Below, one piece after another: positions 1-6,951 of a stretch of DNA of 22,877 bases. Location of the stretch: contig JAFAKZ010000002.1 of assembly GCA_019234745.1 (NCBI GenBank), positions 1-22,877 on the forward strand, in the 5' to 3' direction. The position numbers and the translations under genes are program-made. Origin of the DNA: Burkholderiales bacterium. Lineage in GTDB: Bacteria; Pseudomonadota; Gammaproteobacteria; Burkholderiales; Chitinimonadaceae. Position 1 is the first letter of the stretch. Every line of letters begins with the position of its first letter. Below the pieces are notes generated by a model, which searched no databases, was not told the origin of the DNA, and saw only the letters and a program-made list of their open reading frames with translations.

Positions 1-481
1 GGTCAAATCAAGGCAGTGTCGGCAACGAAAGCCCTCTCGGGATATGAACAATGACTTTACCAAGCGTTGACACGCGTATGAGGGGCAGGTTAGCCAGAGA
101 CGTTCCCCACCGATATTGCAAGGCGTACGCCCTAGCAAGATTCGCTCATGGTACTCAAGGGGGATTTGCGTTCGCGTAAACCGCCGATATACCAGCAGTA
201 TCCAATCTCCTCTTACGCAAGTGTCCAACCTGGCTACAGCTTGCTCACGGCGTGACCAGCACAATGCATGCTGAGCGCCATCTTTGAGCAATCCTCTGGG
301 TTGCCAACCGCCAATATTGATCTCATGTAGATCCTCTGTCGTTCGCTTGCTGCACACCCTCGGCCTTGCTGGCATATCCAACCGCTTTCCATGTGGATCG
401 AAATCTCTAGGCAAGTGTGGCAGATTGCAGTGGTGCATCGTGGGCCGTGTTTGCGCTCAGAGGACGGCTCGGCATGGGTAT
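1..481. other. Gene-poor stretch with no recognised gene
   Basis: I see no convincing coding sequence here. The open frames on both strands are short, lack a plausible start with a ribosome binding site, and resemble no family I know. The stretch lies upstream of phage-like fragments and a tRNA gene, so it is most simply read as decayed integrated DNA. That is inference from position, not from content. Confidence 0.5.
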
Positions 482-652
482 ACAACCGGCTCGCCATTGC
501 TGCGTAGTGGGGCGATGAGGGATTCGATTGGCTATTCCGTAGACGCTGACGGGATGGGTGTGATCGTTGGGGCGACCGATCCGAATATGGCGACGCATGA
601 GTTTGGCAATGATCGTGCGCCGGCGCGGCCGTATTTGGGCCGCTGGTTGTAG
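482..652 (+). pseudogene. C-terminal fragment of an HK97 gp10-like phage tail/virion morphogenesis protein
   Basis: The last 56 codons of an open frame ending in TAG read as the end of a phage tail-component protein of the HK97 gp10 type. The visible signs are an LRSGAMRDSIGY segment, then a VGATDP strand, then a HEFGN motif, and finally the PARPYLG ending that such proteins often carry. Intact members are usually about 120-160 residues. The frame upstream of this point does not look related, so the N-terminal half appears lost or replaced. It is followed 14 bp later by a second truncated phage-like start, in the order expected of a tail module. Family assignment is by recognition of the motif pattern only. 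Confidence 0.5.
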
Positions 653-666
653 AGGAAAAGGAGGCG

Positions 667-738
667 ATGGAGAAGGCGCTGCTAAAGGGGTTAGTGGCGG
701 GGCCGGGGGCTCATGCGTTGAACTGGATTGAATTGTTC
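667..738 (+). pseudogene. Truncated start of a possible DUF3168-like phage tail completion protein
   Basis: An ATG preceded by a strong GGAGG ribosome binding site opens a frame starting MEKALLKGLVAGPGAHAL. This resembles the N-terminus of DUF3168 tail-completion proteins, which typically follow an HK97 gp10 gene. Only about 20-24 residues look related. After that the frame runs into the hairpin and tRNA region, so the gene is cut off here. The good ribosome binding site and the gene order support a real phage gene start. The similarity itself is short and could be fortuitous. The end coordinate marks where similarity fades, not a stop codon. Confidence 0.33.
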
Positions 739-775
739 AAGCTACACAGTGGCTACACGATAGCCTATAAGCGAC

Positions 776-807
776 AAAGGGCTGTGAGAAAAATCTCACA
801 ACCCTTT
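776..807 (-). terminator. Strong hairpin downstream of tRNA-Thr
   Basis: AAAGGG at 776-781 pairs with CCCTTT at 802-807, and TGTGAG at 783-788 pairs with CTCACA at 795-800. On the minus-strand RNA a G-U pair joins the two blocks, giving about 13-14 continuous pairs around a U-rich loop. It begins 9 bp past the tRNA CCA end. There is no clear U-tract after the stem on the minus strand, so it may act as a processing or transcript-end structure rather than a textbook intrinsic terminator. Confidence 0.5.
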
Positions 808-815
808 GATTTTAC

Positions 816-891
816 TGGTGCCGACAACCGGAATCGAACTGGTGACCTGCTGATTACAAGGCAGCTGCTCTACCAACTGAGCTATGTCGGC
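816..891 (-). tRNA. tRNA-Thr (anticodon TGT), CCA encoded
   Basis: The minus strand folds as a complete 76-nt cloverleaf. The acceptor stem GCCGACA/TGTCGGC is a perfect 7 bp, the D stem is GCTC/GAGC, the T loop is TTCGATT, and the CCA is encoded at 816-818. The anticodon loop CTTGTAA gives TGT, reading ACA threonine codons. The anticodon stem GCTGC/TCAGC has a C-U mismatch at the pair next to the loop (31-39). The gene closely resembles E. coli thrU, as I remember it, including an A-C pair in the T stem. It lies 24 bp downstream of the reductase stop codon but has its own candidate promoter. Confidence 0.95.
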
Positions 892-901
892 GAAGGCCGG
901 A

Positions 902-929
902 ATTATACAATACCCTCAGCGCTTGCCTA
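902..929 (-). promoter_or_regulatory. Candidate promoter of tRNA-Thr
   Basis: On the minus strand a perfect TATAAT at 902-907 is preceded by TAGGCA at 924-929 with a 16-bp spacer. A GC-rich discriminator (CCGGCC) follows the -10 box, a feature common in stable-RNA promoters under stringent control. The -10 lies 10 bp from the mature tRNA 5' end. The -35 box falls inside the last codons of the upstream reductase gene. Confidence 0.6.
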
Positions 930-1941
930 GGTCCTTGGCGAGAAAAAACGCGTCGGAGAAGAATTCCTCCGGTGGTAGGTCGCGTCCCGTGAAGGCGCTG
1001 TGCGCTGCCTCGACCATCACCGGGGCGCCGCAGGCGTAGACCTGGTAGCCGGAGAGGTCGGCGAAGTCATGCAGCACGGCTTCGTGCACGAAACCGGTAC
1101 GGCCGGGCCAAGCGTCTCCCGGCAGGGGTTCCGACAACACGGGGATGAAAGTGAAGTTCGGGTATTCCGACTGCCATTGGCTGGGCAACTCGGGCATATA
1201 GAGGTCGGCCAGCGTGCGGGCGCCCCAGTACAGCACCATTTCGCGCTGCGTACCCTTGGTCATGGCATATTCGACAATGCTCTTGATGGGTGCGAAGCCC
1301 GTGCCGCTGGCCAGGAAGATGATGGGCTTGTCGGAGTCTTCACGCAGGAAAAAGGAGCCCAGGGGGCCTGTGAAACGCAGGATTTCCCGCTCGCGCATCG
1401 AGTTATGCACATATTCGGAGAACTCGCCGCCCGGTACCAGGCGGATGTGCAGCTGCAGGAAATCGTCGTCGTGCGGCGGGTTGGCCAACGAGAAGCTGCG
1501 CTTGCGGCCGTCCTTGGTGTGGATGTCGATGTACTGGCCGGCCAGGAACTGCAGGCGTTCGTTCGTAGGCAGCTTGAGCGAGAGCACGGACACGTCGTGC
1601 GAGACACGATCGATCTTCTCGACGCGGCAGGGTAGCGTGCGGATCTGGATGTCCTTGGCTGCCATGATTTCACGGCATTCGATCACCACGTCGCCCACCG
1701 GCTCAGCGCAGCAGAATAGCGCGAGGCCTTGGGCTTCTTCGGTCTTGTTAAGCGCCGAGGCGGAATGATCGCGATGCGCCACTTCCCCCGCCAGCACCTT
1801 GCCCTTGCAAGCGCCGCAGGCACCGTTACGGCAGCCGTAGGGCATGCTGAAACCCATGCGCATCGCGGCATCGAGAATGGTTTCCCCTTCCTCCATGGCG
1901 ATCTGCTGCTTGCTGGGTTCGATGGTAAGTTGCCTGGACAT
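916..1941 (-). CDS. 2Fe-2S ferredoxin/FAD/NAD(P)H reductase (CDP-6-deoxy-delta-3,4-glucoseen reductase-like)
   Basis: This 341-residue flavoprotein would pass electrons from NAD(P)H through FAD to a plant-type 2Fe-2S cluster. The N-terminal ferredoxin domain has cluster cysteines C37, C42, C45 and C77. A ferredoxin-reductase FAD domain follows with an RSFSLANPP motif, then an NAD domain with GTGFAPIKS and a final CGAPVMVE segment. The ATG at 1941 is preferred over the longer frame (to 2046) because AGGA precedes it at good spacing and the ferredoxin fold starts directly after. Databases often name such proteins AscD, but no deoxysugar genes are nearby, so the true electron acceptor is unknown. 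Other members of the family serve oxygenases. The SDR gene is divergent, 57 bp away. Confidence 0.88.
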   Translation of the reverse strand: MSRQLTIEPSKQQIAMEEGETILDAAMRMGFSMPYGCRNGACGACKGKVLAGEVAHRDHSASALNKTEEAQGLALFCCAEPVGDVVIECREIMAAKDIQIRTLPCRVEKIDRVSHDVSVLSLKLPTNERLQFLAGQYIDIHTKDGRKRSFSLANPPHDDDFLQLHIRLVPGGEFSEYVHNSMREREILRFTGPLGSFFLREDSDKPIIFLASGTGFAPIKSIVEYAMTKGTQREMVLYWGARTLADLYMPELPSQWQSEYPNFTFIPVLSEPLPGDAWPGRTGFVHEAVLHDFADLSGYQVYACGAPVMVEAAHSAFTGRDLPPEEFFSDAFFLAKDLGKR

Positions 1942-1998
1942 AAGGTTTCCTGCGGTAGATGACGGTACGACTTCCACTATTGGCCGTAGAATCGCACC

Positions 1999-2907
1999 AT
2001 GCAAAGAAGAAGACTGCTCATTATCGGTTGCGGCGACGTCGCGCAACGCGCCGTACCTTGGCTGGCCAAGCGCTTCAAGGTCTACGCCCTAACCCGCACG
2101 CCGGAATCGGCCGCATCCCTGCGCCAGCTCGGCGTCACGCCTATCATGGGCAACCTTGACGACGCAGCATCGCTTGCGCGGCTCGCCGGCGTGGCCGAAT
2201 GGGTGCTGCATAGCGCGCCGCCACCGAATGCCGGCATGGACGACACACGCACGCACCACCTGCTCGCCGCATTGGCGCGCGGCGCGATTTTACCACGGGG
2301 GTTCGTCTACATCAGCACGACGGGGGTATATGGCGACTGCGTTGGTGCGCGCATCGATGAGACGCGGCCGTGCCACCCTGAAAGCGCGCGGGCGCAGCGG
2401 CGTGTAACGGCAGAAGCGGCCTTGCGTGCCTGGGGCCGGCGGCACGGCGGCGTGGCCATACTACGTGCACCCGGCATCTATGCGGCCGACCGCTTGCCGA
2501 TAGAGCGCATCAGGCAAGGCAGCCCTGCCCTCCTGCCTGAAGAGGATGGCTACAGCAACCATATCCACGCGGACGACCTGGCCCACGCAGCCGCCCTGGC
2601 CCTGTTCCGCGGGCGCACAAACCGTGTGTACAACGCCTGCGACGACACGGAGTGGAAGATGGGTGATTGGTTCGACCGGGTGGCGGACGCCTACGCTTTG
2701 CCCCGCCCGCCGCGCCTATCGCGCGTCGCTATGCAGGCCAACGTATCGCCGGCGCTGTGGTCCTTTATGCGCGAATCGCGGCGGATCGCCAATGGGCGGT
2801 TGAAGGACGAATTGAAACTGCGGCTGCGACACCCGACGCCAGACGGGCTGCTGGCATCGCTGTCGGCAGGATTAGGGTCAGTTCACACTATTGTCCCGGG
2901 AAAATAG
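1999..2907 (+). CDS. SDR-family NAD(P)-binding protein, YeeZ-like
   Basis: This 302-residue protein is an extended short-chain dehydrogenase/epimerase relative. A Rossmann motif GCGDVAQ lies at residues 10-16, an acid-rich GNLDD at 51-55, and an STTGVYG segment at 106-112 in the place of the usual S-Y-K catalytic region. Sequence and length match the YeeZ-like family, whose substrate is not established. The N-terminal dinucleotide fold is clear; catalytic activity is inferred. The gene is divergent from the reductase and convergent with the PilZ gene. Its last codons (SVHTIVPGK, then TAG) lie inside a 34-bp palindrome, so the C-terminus may have been altered by insertion of that element. Confidence 0.82.
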   Translation: MQRRRLLIIGCGDVAQRAVPWLAKRFKVYALTRTPESAASLRQLGVTPIMGNLDDAASLARLAGVAEWVLHSAPPPNAGMDDTRTHHLLAALARGAILPRGFVYISTTGVYGDCVGARIDETRPCHPESARAQRRVTAEAALRAWGRRHGGVAILRAPGIYAADRLPIERIRQGSPALLPEEDGYSNHIHADDLAHAAALALFRGRTNRVYNACDDTEWKMGDWFDRVADAYALPRPPRLSRVAMQANVSPALWSFMRESRRIANGRLKDELKLRLRHPTPDGLLASLSAGLGSVHTIVPGK

Positions 2908-2914
2908 TGTGAAC
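2881..2914. repeat. 34-bp perfect-armed palindrome overlapping a stop codon
   Basis: GTTCACACTATT at 2881-2892 and AATAGTGTGAAC at 2903-2914 are perfect 12-bp inverted arms around a 10-nt spacer that itself contains the palindrome CCCGGG. Outer AGGG/CCCT bases extend the symmetry after a 3-nt mismatch. It sits between convergent genes and includes the upstream gene's TAG. It may act as a bidirectional terminator despite having no U-tract, or be a dispersed extragenic palindrome. Confidence 0.7.
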
Positions 2915-2919
2915 GAGCC

Positions 2920-3696
2920 CTAGTTGCGGAGTAGTTGGTGCCGCTCGCGCTCGAGCTGGGCGATGTAGCGTTGCAGGACGTTTTCCGTGTGGCGCGGCAG
3001 GTCGACGAAACGCGTGCCGACCATGGTCTGCACGGAGCCGTCGCGCTTGGTGACCTGGCGCTTGCTACGGATTTCCAGCGTCACTTCGATGATGCCGAAG
3101 GTGCCCAGGTCGACGCGGCAGCCGGGGATTACATCCAATTGCTCCACCTCGACCTTGCCGCTCACCCACAGGCCCATGCCGCCGATGGAGATATCGTGCA
3201 GCGGCAACGACTGTACCTTGCCCGGTGGGTACGGCAGCTTGCAGATCAGCGGCTTGCCGATCGGTGTTTCCAGACGGAAATACTCGCGCCGCTGCAGCTT
3301 GATCAGGTCGGATGGGAAGGACGCCTCGAAGGCGGGCTTGTCGTCATAGTCGATCATCTCGACGCCGCCTTCCAGTACGAACTGGATTTTCACCCCTTCG
3401 GGGGCAGCGACGAAGACGATATGGTCGGCACGTAGAAAGGCGCGGTTGATAGCCTCCACGCCACTGATGTCGAACCAGAAGCGCTGTGCCTTTGGGTCGA
3501 CGCTCAGGACGGTCGACAGGAAGGAGTTCTGCCCGTGATCGAAATACACGGAAATCAGGTCGCCCTTCTGCTCCAACGAACGCAGCACGTAGCCAATCTC
3601 CATGGGCGTATGCAGCATGAATTGGCTTACGTCGACCCCCTCCGAGATCAGCGGTACTGGCGAATCACGATCGATTTTAGTGTTGTCTTGTTCCAC
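2920..3696 (-). CDS. ycgR: Flagellar brake protein YcgR (PilZ domain, cyclic-di-GMP effector)
   Basis: This 258-residue protein has the YcgR layout: an N-terminal YcgR domain (about 20-125) followed by a PilZ domain. The cyclic-di-GMP motif is intact, with QRREYFR at residues 135-141 and DISIGG at 168-173. In the known family, ligand-bound YcgR contacts the flagellar motor and slows swimming. The start is GTG at 3696, and I see no strong ribosome binding site before it, so the exact start is less certain than the protein. The gene stands apart from flagellar loci, lying downstream of sco with an 89-bp gap, so it is probably transcribed separately or by read-through. Confidence 0.88.
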   Translation of the reverse strand: MEQDNTKIDRDSPVPLISEGVDVSQFMLHTPMEIGYVLRSLEQKGDLISVYFDHGQNSFLSTVLSVDPKAQRFWFDISGVEAINRAFLRADHIVFVAAPEGVKIQFVLEGGVEMIDYDDKPAFEASFPSDLIKLQRREYFRLETPIGKPLICKLPYPPGKVQSLPLHDISIGGMGLWVSGKVEVEQLDVIPGCRVDLGTFGIIEVTLEIRSKRQVTKRDGSVQTMVGTRFVDLPRHTENVLQRYIAQLERERHQLLRN

Positions 3697-3785
3697 GACG
3701 GTCTTGTTTTGGTCGCGAGCCCCAAGGGGCGTTTCGGGGTCGGCTCAATGCCGGTACCTGTAAGTTGATCGGAAATCAGGGAGCC

Positions 3786-4382
3786 CTAGGACGCCAGCAG
3801 CAGGCCGATATCGTGGGCAAACACCGATGCGCCGGCTCCGTAGTTCACGAATAGCCTGAGTTTACCGGTCTTGTCGAAAATATAGCTGCCTGCACTATGG
3901 TCCACGGTGTAATTTTTCGGATCGCCCGACGATGCCGGGACTTTCTGATACACCACCTTGAACTTGTCGGCCACCGCATGGACCTGATCGGGCGTACCCG
4001 TCATACCCACGAAGCGCGCATCGAAGGCCGGCACGTATTGGGCCAGCAGCTCCTTGCTGTCGCGCTCGGGGTCGACCGAGATAAACAGCACCTGTACCTG
4101 GTTCGCCTTGTCGCCCAGCTGCTTCATGGCGCCGGCGAGCTCGGCCATGGTCGTTGGGCAGGCGTCGGGGCAGTGGGTGTAGCCGAAGAACACCACCACG
4201 ACCTTGCCGTGGTAGTCGGCCAGCGACTTCGACTGTCCCGTATGGTCGGTCAGGCGGAAATCCCCGCCCATCGGTGCATCCGTCACGTCGGTAGACTGGA
4301 AGGCGGGCTTATCCTTGCCGCCGCAGGCAGTCAGGATGAGCGCCATCAGCGCGATCAAGCCAAAGCGCAGCAGCCCCCGCAT
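3786..4382 (-). CDS. SCO1/SenC family copper-delivery lipoprotein
   Basis: This 198-residue protein belongs to the thioredoxin-fold SCO family, which delivers copper to the CuA site of oxidase subunit II. The copper ligands are present: C71 and C75 in HCPDAC, and H163 in VDHSAGSY. The N-terminus MRGLLRFGLIALMALILTAC has a lipobox ending at C20, so the protein is probably anchored on the periplasmic face. The start at 4382 is chosen because its ATG overlaps the ctaB stop as TGATG, a usual translational-coupling arrangement. The longer upstream frame lies entirely inside ctaB. It is the last gene of the SURF1-ctaA-ctaB assembly run. Confidence 0.93.
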   Translation of the reverse strand: MRGLLRFGLIALMALILTACGGKDKPAFQSTDVTDAPMGGDFRLTDHTGQSKSLADYHGKVVVVFFGYTHCPDACPTTMAELAGAMKQLGDKANQVQVLFISVDPERDSKELLAQYVPAFDARFVGMTGTPDQVHAVADKFKVVYQKVPASSGDPKNYTVDHSAGSYIFDKTGKLRLFVNYGAGASVFAHDIGLLLAS

Positions 4383-5293
4383 CACGCAGCCCCGATCCGC
4401 ACGTAATGGTCGACCAGCAGCGCGGCAAACAGGAGCGAGAGGTAGAGAATGGAATAGCGGAAAGCGGAGCGGGCCAGCGCATCGGAATAGTTGCGCCAGA
4501 TGCGCCAGGCGTAAGCCAGGAATACGGCATCGAGCGCCAGCGCCGAAAACAGGTAGATGTTCGCAGCCATGCCCGTCGCCACGGGCAGGAGCGTCACACC
4601 CGTGAGGATAAACGTATAGAGCAACACGTGCAGGCGCGTGAACGCTTCGCCGTGTGTAACGGGCAGCATGGGCAAGCCGGCGCGCGCGTACTCTTCCCGC
4701 CGGTACAGGGCGAGCGCCCAAAAATGCGGTGGCGTCCAGGCGTAGATAATCAGGAACAGGATCATCGCGTCATGGCTCACCGCGCCCGTCATGGCGGCCC
4801 AGCCGAGAATGGGCGGCATGGCGCCCGATGCGCCGCCGATCACGATGTTCTGCGGGGTATTGGGCTTGAGCAGCACCGTGTAGATGATGGCGTAACCCAC
4901 GAAGGTCGCCAGCGTCAGCCACATGGTAAGCACGTTCACAAAGGCAGCCAGCAGCCACAGGCCCACGCCACCGACGATCAGCGCAAATACCAGCGTCTCG
5001 CTTGTGGTGACCTGACCGCGCGGCAAGGGGCGGCCACGCGTACGGGCCATCACGGCGTCGATGCGCTGCTCCACCAGGCAGTTAATGGCAGCGGCGGCTC
5101 CGGCCACGAGGCCGATACCCACAGTGGCGGCCAGCAAGGGTCCAAGCGGCGGCAGGCCGGGTACGGCCAGGAACATGCCGATCACGGCACAGAATACGAT
5201 GAGGGCGACCACGCGCGGCTTGGTAAGCGCAAGGAACTCGCGCAGCCGTTGCGGCAGGCCTGGCGTGTTCTTTCTCAAGCTGTGGGTGGTCAT
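4382..5293 (-). CDS. ctaB: Protoheme IX farnesyltransferase (heme O synthase)
   Basis: This UbiA-type prenyltransferase of 303 residues converts heme B to heme O, the step before heme A. After TKPRV, the polyprenyl-diphosphate region reads NCLVEQRIDAVMARTRGRPL, which matches the usual Asn/acid/Asp pattern. About eight or nine membrane segments follow. The ATG at 5293 has AGAGG about eight bases upstream. The upstream in-frame codons to 5347 show no domain content. It follows ctaA by 75 bp, so an internal promoter is possible, and it overlaps sco by one base. The synonym is cyoE, but the oxidase here is of the aa3 type. Confidence 0.94.
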   Translation of the reverse strand: MTTHSLRKNTPGLPQRLREFLALTKPRVVALIVFCAVIGMFLAVPGLPPLGPLLAATVGIGLVAGAAAAINCLVEQRIDAVMARTRGRPLPRGQVTTSETLVFALIVGGVGLWLLAAFVNVLTMWLTLATFVGYAIIYTVLLKPNTPQNIVIGGASGAMPPILGWAAMTGAVSHDAMILFLIIYAWTPPHFWALALYRREEYARAGLPMLPVTHGEAFTRLHVLLYTFILTGVTLLPVATGMAANIYLFSALALDAVFLAYAWRIWRNYSDALARSAFRYSILYLSLLFAALLVDHYVRIGAA

Positions 5294-5368
5294 TAAGGGG
5301 CCTCTTATCAATGCAACTGCTTGGCGCATAAACACACATTTTAACAAATTCTAATGGGCTGGATAGCC

Positions 5369-6343
5369 TTACCGGCGTCGGGCAAGACGATAGTTCATCG
5401 CTATCATCAGGCAGAGCAGCAAGGCCGCCCCCGCATTGTGCATCACCGCCGCGGGCAGCGGCAGGTGCAGTAGCACGTTGCCAATACCGAGTCCGATCTG
5501 CACCAGCAGTACCAAGCCCACCGCGACAGCTAGGCTACGCAAAACACTGCGACGATACAAGCGCAGCACCAGCCAGCCCAGGTAGCAGAAGGTAAGCAGC
5601 GCACCCACGCGGTGCGTCCAGTGGATGGCGCGCAGATTGTCCATGGTCAGCTTCGAGCCATCGGGCGCCATGCCCAGCTCGCGGTCGACGGCGAAGCTGT
5701 TGTGGAATGCCATCTTGGGTAGCAGTTGCCCCTGGCAGGTGGGGAAGTCCTCGCAAGCCGTCGCTGCATAGTTCGTACTGGTCCAACCGCCCAATACGAT
5801 CTGGCAGATCAGGACGATGAGGCCGACGGCTGCGGGAAAGCGCAGGCTGCCCGCCTCGCGCGGGATGGGCGCCCAATCGCGCTGGCGCATGGCCGACCAC
5901 ATCAAGAGGCCCAAGGTACTTAACCCCAAGAGCAGATGCGTGGTGACAATGACGGGGCGTAATTTCATGGTCACCGTCCAGGCACCGAACGCCGCCTGCA
6001 GGCAGATCAATAGCACGATAGCGATGGATAGCGCGGGTGAGCGGCGCAGCTGGTCGCGCTGTTTGATGGCCAGCACAGCCAGTGCCGCCACCAATACCAC
6101 CAGGCCACCGGCGAACATGCGGTGGACGATCTCCTTCCACGCCTTTTCCACGCTGACAGGGCCATTCGGGTTCTTGGCCAACTCCGCCTTGATCTCAACC
6201 TGGGCCTGTGTGGGTGTCGGATGGCCGTAGCAGCCCGGCCAGTCGGGACAGCCCAGGCCGGCGTCCGACAAGCGGACATAGGCCCCCAGGACCACGAGAC
6301 AGAAGGTCCAAGCGACAGCAACGATGGAGAGGGTTTTGAACAT
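5369..6343 (-). CDS. ctaA: Heme A synthase (COX15/CtaA family)
   Basis: This 324-residue membrane protein would oxidise the C8 methyl of heme O to give heme A. The candidate heme ligands are in place: H74 and H136 in the first half, H241/H244 and H302 in the second. Two cysteine pairs, C32/C38 in GCPDWPGC and C197/C203 in CEDFPTC, match the family's extracytoplasmic redox cysteines. Two four-helix repeats fit the internal duplication of CtaA. It lies between the SCO-like gene and ctaB, the pathway partner, in a minus-strand run. The ribosome binding site is weak (AGCAGG some distance upstream). Confidence 0.94.
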   Translation of the reverse strand: MFKTLSIVAVAWTFCLVVLGAYVRLSDAGLGCPDWPGCYGHPTPTQAQVEIKAELAKNPNGPVSVEKAWKEIVHRMFAGGLVVLVAALAVLAIKQRDQLRRSPALSIAIVLLICLQAAFGAWTVTMKLRPVIVTTHLLLGLSTLGLLMWSAMRQRDWAPIPREAGSLRFPAAVGLIVLICQIVLGGWTSTNYAATACEDFPTCQGQLLPKMAFHNSFAVDRELGMAPDGSKLTMDNLRAIHWTHRVGALLTFCYLGWLVLRLYRRSVLRSLAVAVGLVLLVQIGLGIGNVLLHLPLPAAVMHNAGAALLLCLMIAMNYRLARRR

Positions 6344-6381
6344 GGTCTTAAGCCTGCTTTTCTATGAGCCGCCGGCCGGGT

Positions 6382-6951
6382 TTAACCCAGCGCTTCGTTG
6401 TTCTTCAGGATGCGATTGATTTCCTTGATCACCTTGCCGTGATCCTGCTCACGGCCGTAGCGCATCACCTGGTTGCCCAGCGGGTCGATCAGGTAGATAC
6501 CGCTGCGCAGGTCGCCAGGCAAGGGGATGGCGCCATGCACCAAGCAGATGTCGGCACCATCGGCCGCAGTGGTCGCGGCGGGCGCCGGTGCGACGCCATC
6601 GGCAACCAACCACACACGGCGGATGCGCTCCATGTCGGCCCCTTGCGCCACGCGAATTTGACGCAGCGCATGCAGCGCGTCGAGGCAAGCCTGGGCGCAC
6701 GCAGCGTCATCGACGGCGAGCAGCAGCCATTTTCCCTTGAAATCACCGAGCGCCGCAGGCTTGCCGTCGGCCGCGGTCATGGCGAAAGCTGGAACTGGCT
6801 TGGTCTGCAGCAATTCGCCGTAGCTATGGCCACCCTGCGGCTTCCAGAAAAAATACAGCAAGGACGAGATCAGTACAGGCGCCAGCGTGATAACCAGCAT
6901 CACGAGCATGATGCGGCGGTTTGGCGCGGTATTCGCAGTTGCGGCGGTCAT
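6382..6951 (-). CDS. Membrane-anchored SCO-like/thioredoxin-fold protein of the oxidase cluster
   Basis: A 189-residue protein with one N-terminal membrane helix (about residues 13-36) and a soluble domain that looks like a degenerate SCO/thioredoxin fold. C85 and C89 form a CAQAC (CxxxC) motif after FKGKWLLLAVDD, where SCO proteins have theirs. H139, before GIYLIDPLGNQV, aligns loosely with the SCO copper-binding histidine, with a short insertion between. Copper binding is inference. Similar genes in betaproteobacterial oxidase clusters usually carry vague names. The ATG at 6951 overlaps the SURF1 stop as ATGA, and the longer frame inside SURF1 is rejected. ctaA follows 38 bp downstream. Confidence 0.78.
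   Translation of the reverse strand: MTAATANTAPNRRIMLVMLVITLAPVLISSLLYFFWKPQGGHSYGELLQTKPVPAFAMTAADGKPAALGDFKGKWLLLAVDDAACAQACLDALHALRQIRVAQGADMERIRRVWLVADGVAPAPAATTAADGADICLVHGAIPLPGDLRSGIYLIDPLGNQVMRYGREQDHGKVIKEINRILKNNEALG

Noticed and set aside
1..54. A 17-codon open stretch entering from the left edge, containing SATKALSG, a motif like that in beta-ketoacyl-ACP synthases
   Set aside because: Only about eight residues match, the catalytic His position would be Tyr, and a TGA follows three codons later with nothing related beyond. It could be a pseudogene end or chance; the upstream sequence is needed.
284..481. N-terminal part of the frame that ends in the gp10-like fragment
   Set aside because: It resembles no phage protein, has no clear ribosome binding site, and its composition looks non-coding. 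Only the part from about 482 is called.
1000..1635. Long plus-strand open frame opposite the reductase gene
   Set aside because: It is the antisense shadow of a well-supported flavoprotein in GC-rich DNA. The same holds for the long plus-strand frames opposite ctaB, ctaD, ctaC, bioC and secD (including one of 870 codons at 15285-17897).
3717..3750. GC-rich dyad (GCCCC-AA-GGGGC and outer GAGCC/GGCTC) between sco and ycgR as a terminator
   Set aside because: The inner loop is only two bases, the outer pairing needs bulges, and no U-tract follows on the minus strand. It is too weak to call.
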